Source: Sphingobacteriales bacterium (lineage in GTDB: Bacteria > Bacteroidota > Bacteroidia > Chitinophagales > CAIOSU01). Taken from it: a stretch of DNA of 64,000 nt. Each line of letters opens with the position of its first letter. The first letter of the stretch is position 1. Below are positions 18,336-25,974 of the stretch, in pieces. The DNA lies in assembly GCA_027483645.1 (NCBI GenBank), contig JAIXUD010000014.1:42525-106524 (forward strand). The letters run 5' to 3'. A program made the position numbers and the translations under genes. The notes below the pieces were generated by a model. It was not told the origin of the DNA. It saw only the letters and a program-made list of their open reading frames with translations, and did not search any database.

Positions 18336-18986
18336 TTACTCATACTTTCGCTCCAACAGCACCGCGTATTTGTAAGCCTCGCGAGGGTTAAATGGGTTGA
18401 GGTGCACGGAGCCTTGTTGATCCAAGGTGTCGTCTTCTTCCAAAATATTGGTGTAGCTCTTCGCTGATAAGGAGCGTGTAGCAGTAGATTCGTCGAATTT
18501 ATAGTTCTTGCTTAGGGGTGCATTGGGCTTATCAAGCGAGGAAGCAGGGCTATCGATGGTGGAATAAGGATTATCCAGCGGCTCTACCTGGCGCTTAGGG
18601 GCTGGTGGCCTTTGTGGTTGAGGTTGACGTTGCGGCTGAGGCTGAGGCTGACGTTGCGGCTGGGCTTGTGGCTCATGCTGGCGCGTCATTTCCTGCAATA
18701 TTTCCTCTATGGTTTTAGGGCGGGGTGATGGCTCGGTTTTGGTGGGCGATGCGGGCCAACTGGTATCCGCTTTACGCTGTGCAGGTGCTGGGCTGCTCTG
18801 CGGCTGGGTCCAAGTATCGGGCGTGCGCTGCGTAGCTTGTTGCGGCTGCGTATAGGTAGGCTGCTGCTTGGCGTTTTCTTCCTGGCGTTTCAATTGCTCC
18901 TCTTTAGCCTTTTTGAGGCCTTGGTATATCTTCGAAACCACGAAAATGACACCAACGAGAATATAGATTAGCACTTTTAACTCCAT
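18336..18986 (-). CDS. Single-pass membrane protein with Pro/Gln-rich disordered region
   Basis: Function not recognised. From ATG 18986 the 216-residue product has one hydrophobic segment (about residues 4-22, VLIYILVGVIFVVSKIY). A charged KKAKEEQLKRQEE stretch follows, then a long Pro/Gln/Thr-rich low-complexity region with repeated QPQPQRQ units, and a short C-terminal segment (HLNPFNPREAYKYAVLLERKYE). That C-terminal block looks like the conserved functional end. The topology suggests a cytoplasmic tail after an N-terminal anchor. The Gln/Pro repeats (around 18600-18680) could vary in length. Confidence 0.7.
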   Translation of the reverse strand: MELKVLIYILVGVIFVVSKIYQGLKKAKEEQLKRQEENAKQQPTYTQPQQATQRTPDTWTQPQSSPAPAQRKADTSWPASPTKTEPSPRPKTIEEILQEMTRQHEPQAQPQRQPQPQPQRQPQPQRPPAPKRQVEPLDNPYSTIDSPASSLDKPNAPLSKNYKFDESTATRSLSAKSYTNILEEDDTLDQQGSVHLNPFNPREAYKYAVLLERKYE

Positions 18987-19011
18987 AGGATGAAGGTAGG
19001 AAATTTTTTTT

Positions 19012-19077
19012 AGTCTGCGGTCCACAGTCCACGGTCCACGGTAAAAAAATTGGTCGACGGTCCACGGTCGACAGTCC
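19012..19077. repeat. GTCGAC/GTCCAC dispersed repeat, left block
   Basis: Multiple GGTCCACGG and GTCGACGG units. The right block at 19191-19266 carries the same units in opposite orientation (CGTCGACTGTGGACC). The two blocks could base-pair across the intergenic region. Confidence 0.7.
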
Positions 19078-19093
19078 TCGGATGCTTCAATTG

Positions 19094-19122
19094 GCCCATG
19101 GACGATAGACGATGGTTCATGG
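19094..19122. repeat. CGATAGACGATGG dispersed repeat
   Basis: CCATGGACGATAGACGATGG followed by TTCATGG. Near-identical copies lie at 34205-34234 and 36911-36941. It is itself partly palindromic (CCATGG...CCATGG). Confidence 0.7.
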
Positions 19123-19190
19123 ATGCTGCAAAAAGGGTTTTATAATGGAAACCAATAACCAATCAACTAATAATTAATAACCATTTTTAT

Positions 19191-19266
19191 CGTCGACTGT
19201 GGACCGTCGACTGTGGACCAAACAATAACCATTTTTTACTGTGGACCGTCGACCGTGGACCATCGA
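19191..19266. repeat. GTCGAC/GTGGAC dispersed repeat, right block
   Basis: Two tandem CGTCGACTGTGGAC units, a short CAATAACCATTTTTTA spacer, then further GTGGACCGTCGACC units. They end immediately before the putative pyrF promoter. Confidence 0.7.
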
Positions 19267-19274
19267 CTTTTCCT

Positions 19275-19282
19275 TATTTTTG
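19275..19282 (+). promoter_or_regulatory. Candidate -7 box (TATTTTTG) of pyrF
   Basis: TATTTTTG fits TAnnTTTG and lies 19 bases before the pyrF ATG. No -33 TTTG is visible, because the upstream DNA is the GTCGAC repeat block. Confidence 0.4.
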
Positions 19283-19301
19283 CCCCAAACCCAGCCAACC
19301 C

Positions 19302-20120
19302 ATGACCCGCCAACAACTCTTTGAGCAGATTACCGAGAAACGTTCGTTCCTGTTAGTAGGATTGGATACCGAACTGGCCAAGCTGCCCGCCGAGTACCAG
19401 GCCATGGAAGACCCTATATATGAGTACAACAAAATGATCATTGACGCCACCCACGATTTGTGTGTGGGCTATAAACTGAATACGGCGTTTTACGAGGCAC
19501 ATGGTGCCAAAGGGTGGGAGAGTATGCGCAAAACGCTGGAGTACATACCTGAGGGTCTATTTAAGCTGGCAGATGCCAAGCGAGGCGACATTGGCAACAC
19601 CAGCCGCATGTATGCCGAGGCGTTCTTTAAAACGCTTAGCTGCGATGCCATTACCCTTTCGCCTTACATGGGCCACGACAGCGTAACGCCTTACTTGGAG
19701 TACCCCGGCAAGTGGGCCATTTTGCTTGGGCTTACCAGCAACCCCGGCAGCCAAGACCTACAAATGCTGCAAGCCGACGGCCTCAACTTTTTTGAACAGG
19801 TACTAAAGGCGGGCAACACTTGGGGCACTGCCGAAAACACCATGTTTGTAATAGGTGCCACCCACCCCGAAATGTTTGCCACCGTGCGAAAGCACGCGCC
19901 TGACAACTTCCTACTAGTACCCGGCATCGGCGCACAGGGCGGCGACTTGGGCGAAGTATGTAAATACGGGCTGAACGATAAAGTAGGCCTGCTAGTAGCC
20001 GCCAGCCGAAGCATCATCTTCGCCAGCAACAGTGCCACGGACATAGCCGTCAAAGCCCGCGCCGCCGCCGAATACATTCAGCAAGAAATGCATGGGATAA
20101 TGGTGAGTGCGGGGATGTAA
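19302..20120 (+). CDS. pyrF: Orotidine 5'-phosphate decarboxylase (long, group 2 type)
   Basis: A 272-residue enzyme for the last step of UMP synthesis, decarboxylating OMP in the cytoplasm. The catalytic D-x-K-x-x-D array is Asp91, Lys93, Asp96 in FKLADAKRGDIGNTS. LLVGLDTEL at the N-terminus and LVPGIGAQGGDLG for phosphate binding support this. The length and the DAKRGDIGNT form mark the longer subfamily common in Bacteroidota and Actinobacteria. Monocistronic, with repeats filling its upstream region. Confidence 0.95.
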   Translation: MTRQQLFEQITEKRSFLLVGLDTELAKLPAEYQAMEDPIYEYNKMIIDATHDLCVGYKLNTAFYEAHGAKGWESMRKTLEYIPEGLFKLADAKRGDIGNTSRMYAEAFFKTLSCDAITLSPYMGHDSVTPYLEYPGKWAILLGLTSNPGSQDLQMLQADGLNFFEQVLKAGNTWGTAENTMFVIGATHPEMFATVRKHAPDNFLLVPGIGAQGGDLGEVCKYGLNDKVGLLVAASRSIIFASNSATDIAVKARAAAEYIQQEMHGIMVSAGM

Positions 20121-20176
20121 TAATAGGGACTAAATAAAGTCTTTATAGTCAATATTATTTAGAAAAGTAGGGCTTT

Positions 20177-20803
20177 ATGAAGAGAATTGCATCTTTCGCT
20201 ATTCTAGTTCTTGGTTTATGCTTCTTTATCCAAGCGCAAACTAATTATGTGACTAATTTAGAAAGCCTGCCAACCGCGAGGGGGAAATTTGCGCCCAACG
20301 GATTAAAAAAGGGCTATTGGATTTATTATCAATCTAGTGGTTTGAAAGCAAAGGAAGGAAGGTATTTACCCCGAATTGTAAAAGACTCTGTTTGGTATAT
20401 TGATGTGGAAACTTTTATGGAAGTTGCTGATACTTTTTATGAGGAACAAAAAATTGGGAAGTGGAAGTATTTTAATGAAAAAGAGGAACTAAGATCTGTC
20501 ACCGTGTACTCAAAAAAGACAGGCGAGAAGAAATCAATTTGTTATTCGGAACATGGTCTCGCCTCTTTTGAAAAGAGGAAAAAGAACCATTATGCCGTAA
20601 GGAAAAGCTACTATGAGAATGGTAACCGTGAGTGGGTAGCTAATTACAATAAGGACAATACAATTAACGGCCGTTTTAGAGAATGGAATGAAGAAGGTAG
20701 ACTTTTAGAAAAAGGACGTTATGAAAACGGTGAAAAGATTGGGAAATGGAAAATTTGGAATGCTAAAGAGGGGAATTATCAAATTAGGGTATTTCCAAAG
20801 TAA
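20177..20803 (+). CDS. Exported YwqK/MORN-repeat-like protein
   Basis: A 208-residue protein with a signal peptide (about residues 1-20, FIQAQ). It has repeated MORN-like units of the YwqK type, such as GLKKGYWIYY, KIGKWKYFNEKEEL, YYENGNREWVANY and YENGEKIGKWKIWN. Such repeats form beta-hairpin arrays. Some annotated members are called antitoxins, but nothing here supports a toxin partner, and in Bacteroidota they are usually exported proteins of unknown role. The gene is more AT-rich than pyrF just upstream, suggesting a different origin. Confidence 0.82.
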   Translation: MKRIASFAILVLGLCFFIQAQTNYVTNLESLPTARGKFAPNGLKKGYWIYYQSSGLKAKEGRYLPRIVKDSVWYIDVETFMEVADTFYEEQKIGKWKYFNEKEELRSVTVYSKKTGEKKSICYSEHGLASFEKRKKNHYAVRKSYYENGNREWVANYNKDNTINGRFREWNEEGRLLEKGRYENGEKIGKWKIWNAKEGNYQIRVFPK

Positions 20804-21435
20804 AAATGCTAATTGTTGTGATAACCTGTTTCTTGGGCAGGCCCCACTCTTCTTCACCTTCTTGACGAGAATGAAACGTACTTTGCGTCTCTAGACGCCA
20901 GAATATTATTAAAGCAAGCTCTTCTTTCCCTCTATTCGTCCTCGTCTTTTTGACCAAGATGGGAGAGGTATAATGTCTAGTTGTTTCTCGTTTTCCGCCT
21001 TAGCTTAAACCCATTTATGTGGCAAAGAAACTAAAACCCATCGATTCCCCCCTACTCGTCCTCGTCTTTTTGACGAGGATGAAACGTACCTTGCGTCTCC
21101 AGACGCCAATACAGCAATCCTCAAAAAAGTATAACTCTTATCCTCCCAAAAATAGTTTTGTCGTGTGCAAATGCTTGATAATGAGCTATTTGTGTTATGA
21201 TTATCTAATGTGCAGGCAGTCAATGCTTTACACACGACAAAACCCCTAACCGGCGATGGCTAAAGGATGGCATGCTCAATGCTTATGGTCGAAGCAAAAA
21301 GCCAGAAAGTCCCACCACCACTATATAAAAGTACACGACAAAACTCCTCGACCCAATTGAAAATCCCCTCATAATTTGTAGCTTGCCGCCTGTCAAATCA
21401 ACTCGTAACCCGTAACTCGTAACTCGCAACCCAAA
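20804..21435. repeat. Gene-poor region with duplicated hairpin modules and a small inverted-repeat element
   Basis: No convincing gene. A module with GACGAG, ATGAAACGTAC and the hairpin GCGTCTCYAGACGC occurs at about 20856-20904 and again at 21065-21109. A CTCGTCCTCGTCTTTTTGAC string occurs at about 20934-20955 and 21055-21074. At 21156-21242 an 87-base element is bounded by TTTTGTCGTGTGC and its near-perfect complement, with a third arm copy at 21332-21344. Four tandem TAACTCG-type units (21401-21432) end at the next start codon. Confidence 0.6.
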
Positions 21436-22590
21436 ATGGACTTATCCTACATCCTAAACCACCTAGGCGAAAATCGCGACGAATACCACGGGGCGGTTTC
21501 GCCACCGGTGTACCAAACCAGCAATTTTGCCTTCCCGAATGTAGCTGCCATGCGCCATGCCTTGCCGCATGAGCAGGAGGTGTCGTTTTATACCCGTGGG
21601 CTGAACCCTACTACGGCCATACTTTGCCAAAAGTTGGCTGCGCTGGAGGGCACCGATGATGCCTTGGTGTTTGCGAGCGGTGCTGCGGCCATCAGTGCGG
21701 CGGTAATCAGTCAACTAAAGGCTGGCGACCATGTGGTGTGCGTGCAAAAGCCCTACGGATGGGCCGAGAAGCTCTTTAACCAGTTGCTGGGCCGGTATGG
21801 CGTAACGGTTACTTACGTGCCCGCTGCCGACACCGTAGGCATCGAAGCGGCTATACAACCCAACACCCGCATGCTGTATCTGGAAAGCCCTAACTCGCTT
21901 ACTTTTGAGTTGGTAGATTTAGAGGCGGTGTGTGCCATTGCCAAGCCAAGGGGCATCGTTACGGTTATTGACAATAGCTACTCCACGCCATTGGGGCAGC
22001 AGCCTGCCAAGTGGGGCGTGGATATTGTAGTGCATTCGGCCAGCAAGTATTTGGGCGGCCACAGCGATGTGGTGGCGGGCGTGGTGTGCAGCAGCAAGGC
22101 CATCATTAAACAGATATTCGACAACGAGTTTATGAACCTTGGTGGCATTGCCGCCCCTTGGACTTCGGCATTATTGCTTCGCAGCTTGCGGACGCTGCCC
22201 GTTCGTTTTGAGCGTTCTACCCGAAGCGGTATGGAGGTTGCGGAGTATCTATACCATCATCCCAAAGTAAAGCAGCTGATATACCCCGGCCACCCATCGC
22301 ACCCGCAGTATGCGCTGGCGCAAAAGCAGATGGGGGCTTGCGGTGGCCTGTTTTCCATCCTTCTGGATGCGCAAGATGTAACCGAAATAGAGCGCTTCGC
22401 CGACAAGCTGCAACGCTTTTTGTTGGCCTGTTCGTGGGGCGGTCATGAGAGTTTGGTGCTGCCCGTTTGTGCCCTAGCCGCCAGCCCTAGCCAACTAAAC
22501 CCTCACCTGCCTTGGAATTTGGTACGCTTATATATTGGCTTGGAAGACCCCAAAGTGTTGATAGCTGATTTGGAGCAGGCGTTGGGCTGA
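21436..22590 (+). CDS. Trans-sulfuration PLP enzyme (cystathionine gamma-synthase / gamma-lyase family)
   Basis: A 384-residue PLP-dependent enzyme of the Cys/Met metabolism family (fold type I). The PLP lysine is Lys204 in HSASKYLGGHSD. Asp179 (VIDNSYSTP) pairs with the pyridine nitrogen, and YTRGLNPTT near residue 52 supplies the phosphate-binding Tyr-x-Arg of the neighbouring subunit. Family members make or cleave cystathionine or release methanethiol. Sequence alone does not decide which. No other sulfur amino acid gene is adjacent. Confidence 0.9.
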   Translation: MDLSYILNHLGENRDEYHGAVSPPVYQTSNFAFPNVAAMRHALPHEQEVSFYTRGLNPTTAILCQKLAALEGTDDALVFASGAAAISAAVISQLKAGDHVVCVQKPYGWAEKLFNQLLGRYGVTVTYVPAADTVGIEAAIQPNTRMLYLESPNSLTFELVDLEAVCAIAKPRGIVTVIDNSYSTPLGQQPAKWGVDIVVHSASKYLGGHSDVVAGVVCSSKAIIKQIFDNEFMNLGGIAAPWTSALLLRSLRTLPVRFERSTRSGMEVAEYLYHHPKVKQLIYPGHPSHPQYALAQKQMGACGGLFSILLDAQDVTEIERFADKLQRFLLACSWGGHESLVLPVCALAASPSQLNPHLPWNLVRLYIGLEDPKVLIADLEQALG

Positions 22591-22632
22591 TACATTTGAG
22601 CTTGACAAAAGAAAACAATCAATAGACCAGAA

Positions 22633-23166
22633 ATGAATCTTACAATTTCCGCACAGCGAGTTATTGCTTTATGTAGAGAAAAAGCTATATCCTATAGACA
22701 TGGGTATATTGACATTGCGCATCTATTAGTTGCTCTCTTGGAAGTTGAAAACGACGCCATTTCTGAGCTTATAAAAGAAATTGGAGCCGACCCTACTGAG
22801 ATAAAAAACCGTTTCGAACAATTGCTAAAGACAGATAAAGGGGAGGAAAATGCCCGTAAGGGTAGTTTGCCATTGACTAAGAAGGCTGAAAGAGTTTTGG
22901 AGATTGCTAAATTAGAAGCAAAAGCCTTTTCAAAGATAAATCCACCGATTGTTGATACTATCCATTTAATGCTAGCCATTCTAAAAAGGGCCGACGATAT
23001 TAGATGGGCTGACATTGGCGATTCAAAAGTTACCTATGATTCCTTTCTTATCGTAGCGGTAAATCATTGGGATAAAAATTCCGTGTATGATCATATTTAT
23101 CCATTTGAACAAGAAAACAGCACATCATCTTGGAAGCAATGGTTAAAAAAGGCTTTTGGAATTTGA
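22633..23166 (+). CDS. Stand-alone Clp N-terminal domain protein
   Basis: A 177-residue protein that consists of a Clp_N double repeat without any AAA+ module. Repeat one is VIALCREKAISYRHGYIDIAHLLVALL and repeat two AERVLEIAKLEAKAF plus VDTIHLMLAILKR, as in the adaptor-binding head of ClpA/ClpC. The C-terminal ~50 residues are unassigned. Stand-alone Clp_N proteins resemble ClpS-docking or regulator domains. Binding to a Clp ATPase or a substrate is an inference. The gene is AT-rich compared with the genes on both sides and begins 42 bases after the PLP enzyme. Confidence 0.85.
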   Translation: MNLTISAQRVIALCREKAISYRHGYIDIAHLLVALLEVENDAISELIKEIGADPTEIKNRFEQLLKTDKGEENARKGSLPLTKKAERVLEIAKLEAKAFSKINPPIVDTIHLMLAILKRADDIRWADIGDSKVTYDSFLIVAVNHWDKNSVYDHIYPFEQENSTSSWKQWLKKAFGI

Positions 23167-23186
23167 TACAATCAACATTCAAAACC

Positions 23187-23237
23187 TACTCGTATCTCGT
23201 ACTTGATACTTGATACTCACTACTTGATACTTACGAG
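23187..23237. repeat. ACTTGATACT dispersed repeat
   Basis: Repeated TACTTGATAC units with CTCAC spacers just upstream of ribD. Similar blocks lie immediately before the TraB/GumN gene (37147-37180) and pgk (41601-41634). Confidence 0.7.
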
Positions 23238-23256
23238 AACATCTTACCTTTGCCCT

Positions 23257-24288
23257 ATGCCCCACCAACAATACATGCACCGTTGCTTACAGCTTGCCCT
23301 GCTAGGGGCGGGCAGCGTGGCGCCAAACCCGATGGTTGGGGCCGTGCTGGTGCATGAGGGGCGGATAATAGGAGAGGGGTACCACCAGCGGTTTGGTGGC
23401 CCGCATGCGGAGGTACTGGCCATCCGTTCCGTAAAGCCTGAGGATGAGCACTTAATAAGCGAATCAACTATTTACGTTAACCTAGAACCTTGCAGCCACC
23501 ACGGTAAAACCCCGCCCTGTGCCGATTTACTGATTGAGAAACGCATTAAGCGGGTAGTTATCGCCAATACCGACCCCAACCCAGTAGTGGCTGGCCGAGG
23601 CATCAAGAAGTTGCGCGATGCGGGTATTGAGGTAATTACCGACGTGCTGGAAGCGAAAGGCAACTTCCTTAACCGACGCTTCTTTACCTTTCATAAGCAT
23701 AAGCGGCCATACATTATACTCAAGTGGGCGCAAAGTGCTGATGGGTTCTTTACCAAAGACAACCAGACCCAGCATTGGATTACGGGCGACCTTAGCCGCC
23801 GACTGGTTCACCGCTGGCGTAATGAGGAGCAGGCCATACTGGTAGGCTACCGCACCGTGCTAGCCGACGATCCAGAGCTCACCGTCCGCCTATGGCAGCC
23901 GCAGCATCAACCCTTGCGAATAGTGCTAGATAGGGATAACACCTTGCCCGAAACCAGCAAAGTGTTTAACGAAGCCGCCTCCACGCTGCTGCTTAGTGCG
24001 AAGAACCGACCTGACCTGCCCGTGCAGCAATTGATAGGCCCTTGGAAGGATGGGTTGCCCGTGCAATTGTTCCCAATACTGTTTGAGCGCAACATACAAT
24101 CCATTATTATTGAAGGGGGCGTGGCTACTTTGAATGTCTTTATTAATCAAGGATTATGGGATGAGGCGCGGGTATTTACAGGGCCCGAGCACTTTGTGCA
24201 AGGCATTACCGCTCCTAGGCTCCCGATCGCCCCAAACAATACCGAAACCATCGGCACCGACCGTTTAGACACTTACTATAAGCCCTAA
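23257..24288 (+). CDS. ribD: Bifunctional riboflavin deaminase/reductase
   Basis: A 343-residue riboflavin-synthesis enzyme. The N-terminal deaminase domain carries the zinc ligands His50 (PHAEVLA), Cys79 (EPCSHHG) and Cys88 (PPCADL), with Glu52 as proton shuttle. The C-terminal reductase domain (from about residue 150, RPYIILKWAQS) ends in a shortened family pattern, with IIEGGVATLNVFI for NADPH binding. ATG 23257 (MPHQQYM) is chosen because the residues upstream translate the ACTTGATACT repeat. A TACCTTTG box ends 4 bases before this ATG, which would give almost no leader. The DMT permease starts 5 bases after the stop. Confidence 0.93.
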   Translation: MPHQQYMHRCLQLALLGAGSVAPNPMVGAVLVHEGRIIGEGYHQRFGGPHAEVLAIRSVKPEDEHLISESTIYVNLEPCSHHGKTPPCADLLIEKRIKRVVIANTDPNPVVAGRGIKKLRDAGIEVITDVLEAKGNFLNRRFFTFHKHKRPYIILKWAQSADGFFTKDNQTQHWITGDLSRRLVHRWRNEEQAILVGYRTVLADDPELTVRLWQPQHQPLRIVLDRDNTLPETSKVFNEAASTLLLSAKNRPDLPVQQLIGPWKDGLPVQLFPILFERNIQSIIIEGGVATLNVFINQGLWDEARVFTGPEHFVQGITAPRLPIAPNNTETIGTDRLDTYYKP

Positions 24289-24293
24289 TTTGT

Positions 24294-25187
24294 ATGCTCG
24301 ATATACTGTTGTGTATTGCTTCCTCCGCCAGCTTAATCATCATTTTCAAAATTTCCGGGCAGCGGCAGGTGCGAACGCTGCCCATGATTGTTATTAACTA
24401 TTGGGTGGCGGCCCTAATTGGCCTTCTATTAATGCGGGAAATCCCCACGGCTGATTATGTAGCTAGCAAATCGTGGCTGCCATTGGCACTTATGTTAGGA
24501 GTAATGTTTATTGCCATTTTCAACCTTATCGGTCTCTCTACGTTGCGAAGTGGCATAGCGGTTACCGCCATCGCACAAAAGATGTCATTGGTCATCCCTA
24601 TTGTTGCGGCCGTTTTATTATTTGATGAATCGCTCTCTTTATTTAAAGTTTTCGGCATCCTGCTAGCCCTAGGCTCTATATTAATGACTACCTATAAGCC
24701 TAAAAAATTGATTGAAGAAGATAACCTTGCACCCCAAAAAGCATCGTTAAAGGTAGCGTTGCTGCTGCCACTGGCAGTATTTTTTGGCTCGGGCCTTTGC
24801 GACACGGTAGTGAACATCATCAACGAGTGGCACTTGGACGACGTCGATACTGACCTACTTAATACCATCCTCTTTACTACTTCTGCCAGTGCGGGTACCT
24901 TGGTCTTAATAGCGCTATTGCTGCGTAAGAAGGAAACTTTGGGCCTAAAGGAGTTGACCTTCGGTATTGTGCTGGGTATCCCTAATTATTTTTCCATGTA
25001 CTTTCTGCTCAAAGCCCTAAAGCACACCGGCATGGAGAGCTCAGTGCTGTTCCCCATCATCAATATTGGGGTGGTTACCACTGCTGCCATTGTGGCTTAC
25101 TTTGGTTTTAAAGAGCACCTTACTAAGCTCAATATTGCGGGTATCATGGTGGCTATTGCGGCTATCGCTATTTTGGCGCTGGTGTAA
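24294..25187 (+). CDS. DMT-superfamily (EamA-like) permease
   Basis: A 297-residue inner-membrane protein with about ten hydrophobic segments in two halves, the usual EamA/DMT duplication. The first half ends near LGSILMTTYKP and the second near GIMVAIAAIAILALV. Family members export metabolites or amino acids. The substrate cannot be told. It starts 5 bases after ribD and is likely cotranscribed, so a link to flavin or pyrimidine intermediates is possible but unproven. Confidence 0.85.
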   Translation: MLDILLCIASSASLIIIFKISGQRQVRTLPMIVINYWVAALIGLLLMREIPTADYVASKSWLPLALMLGVMFIAIFNLIGLSTLRSGIAVTAIAQKMSLVIPIVAAVLLFDESLSLFKVFGILLALGSILMTTYKPKKLIEEDNLAPQKASLKVALLLPLAVFFGSGLCDTVVNIINEWHLDDVDTDLLNTILFTTSASAGTLVLIALLLRKKETLGLKELTFGIVLGIPNYFSMYFLLKALKHTGMESSVLFPIINIGVVTTAAIVAYFGFKEHLTKLNIAGIMVAIAAIAILALV

Positions 25188-25610
25188 AGCGGATACACAG
25201 CTTAGTGTACTTTGTTTTTTTCTTAGTGGTCTTAGTGGTCTTAGTGGTTAATCCATGTTATCCCTTTCTCGGCACAAGCCAAATCAAACCACAAAAATTA
25301 TACCTACGCATTAACTGGTATTCATGCTCACACTATGGGGAATGGGTGAGGTTTAATGTACCTAATTTTTGTTAGGTAAAATTTCGATATGTACTGATTG
25401 TCAATAAAATACGAATGTTGGCAAACTTTTAGCATATAGTTAATCAACAAAAGCATCACAATATTTGCCAGATAACTGCCAATGAGAATAGTGTTTTGAA
25501 TGGTTGATTAATCAAATATTCAAAGTGCACTCAACGGTTTTTTGGTTTAATGCTGGAATGTTAGAAAGAATAACCTGTTATAATTTAACCTTACCCAAAA
25601 ATCAAAAGTT
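25188..25610. other. Intergenic region before the small Gly/Gln-rich gene
   Basis: The first 60 bases hold the half-element listed separately. The remaining ~360 bases are AT-rich without a coding frame. Given the length, this may be a regulated leader for the 53-residue gene that follows. No clear TTTG/TAnnTTTG promoter pair was found. Confidence 0.4.
25200..25251. repeat. Half ACCACAAAG-type element (CTTAGTG arm)
   Basis: Contains CTTAGTGTACTTTG and three tandem CTTAGTGGT units ending in GGTTA. It corresponds to the right arm of the inverted-repeat elements at 4594, 13174 and 41505. The left arm is missing. Confidence 0.65.
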
Positions 25611-25772
25611 ATGAGCCCTCAAAGCCAGAATCCAAAAGAAGACAAAGGTCAACAAGATCAAAACAAAGGTAACCAAGGCGGTCAACGCGAAGGTCAAACC
25701 GGCGGACAGCGTGAAGGCCAAGGCGGCCAACGTGCTACTCAGCCTGAAAAAGGCGGTCAGCCCCGCAAATAA
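25611..25772 (+). CDS. 53-residue hydrophilic Gly/Gln-rich protein with GGQREGQ repeats
   Basis: A short open frame (ATG AGC CCT ... CGC AAA TAA) encoding a 53-residue protein that is entirely hydrophilic. It has an N-terminal Lys/Asp/Gln stretch, then GGQREGQ at about residues 23-29 and again 31-37, then a truncated GGQRATQ and GGQPRK. This resembles the KGG-type stress-induced hydrophilic mini-proteins (GsiB / Con-10-like), which are disordered and induced by stress or starvation (family knowledge). The assignment is by pattern only. A strong terminator follows at 25865-25896, which supports a real monocistronic gene. Confidence 0.65.
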   Translation: MSPQSQNPKEDKGQQDQNKGNQGGQREGQTGGQREGQGGQRATQPEKGGQPRK

Positions 25773-25864
25773 TAAGCAGTAGTTTCTACTGTATGCCGTT
25801 CAAAGGAGCTAATTCTCTCAAGACCAAGTAAATTTCTGCGGCAGCTAGAATCAACAGCTTTACT

Positions 25865-25896
25865 AGCCGATAATAATCTTAGGATTATTGTCGGCT
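25865..25896 (+). terminator. Intrinsic terminator after the Gly/Gln-rich mini-gene
   Basis: A 14-bp stem (AGCCGATAATAATC with GATTATTGTCGGCT, one G-T pair, loop TTAG) followed by CTTTTTTT on the plus strand. Confidence 0.85.
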
Positions 25897-25916
25897 TCTT
25901 TTTTTATCTAAAACAC

Positions 25917-25951
25917 AAAGCCCCGTCTCGTTGAAAACGAGACGGGGCTTT
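25917..25951 (-). terminator. Terminator of aceA, with REP-like core
   Basis: AAAGCCCCGTCTCGTT and its exact complement form a 16-bp stem with a 3-base loop, 24 bases past the aceA stop. The T-run on the minus strand is TTTGTGTTTT. The 15-base core CTCGTTGAAAACGAG is identical to the second hairpin of the REP units beside the RAYT gene. Confidence 0.8.
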
Positions 25952-25974
25952 TATTATTCAGTATTAAACCGTTC

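Noticed and set aside
20177..20803. YwqK-like gene as antitoxin of a toxin-antitoxin pair
   Set aside because: It has a signal peptide and no adjacent toxin gene. The antitoxin label is a database convention not supported here.
21005..21249. Two overlapping ~76-codon open frames in the repeat-rich region
   Set aside because: They span hairpin repeats and the MITE-like element, with no signal peptide, motif or initiation context.
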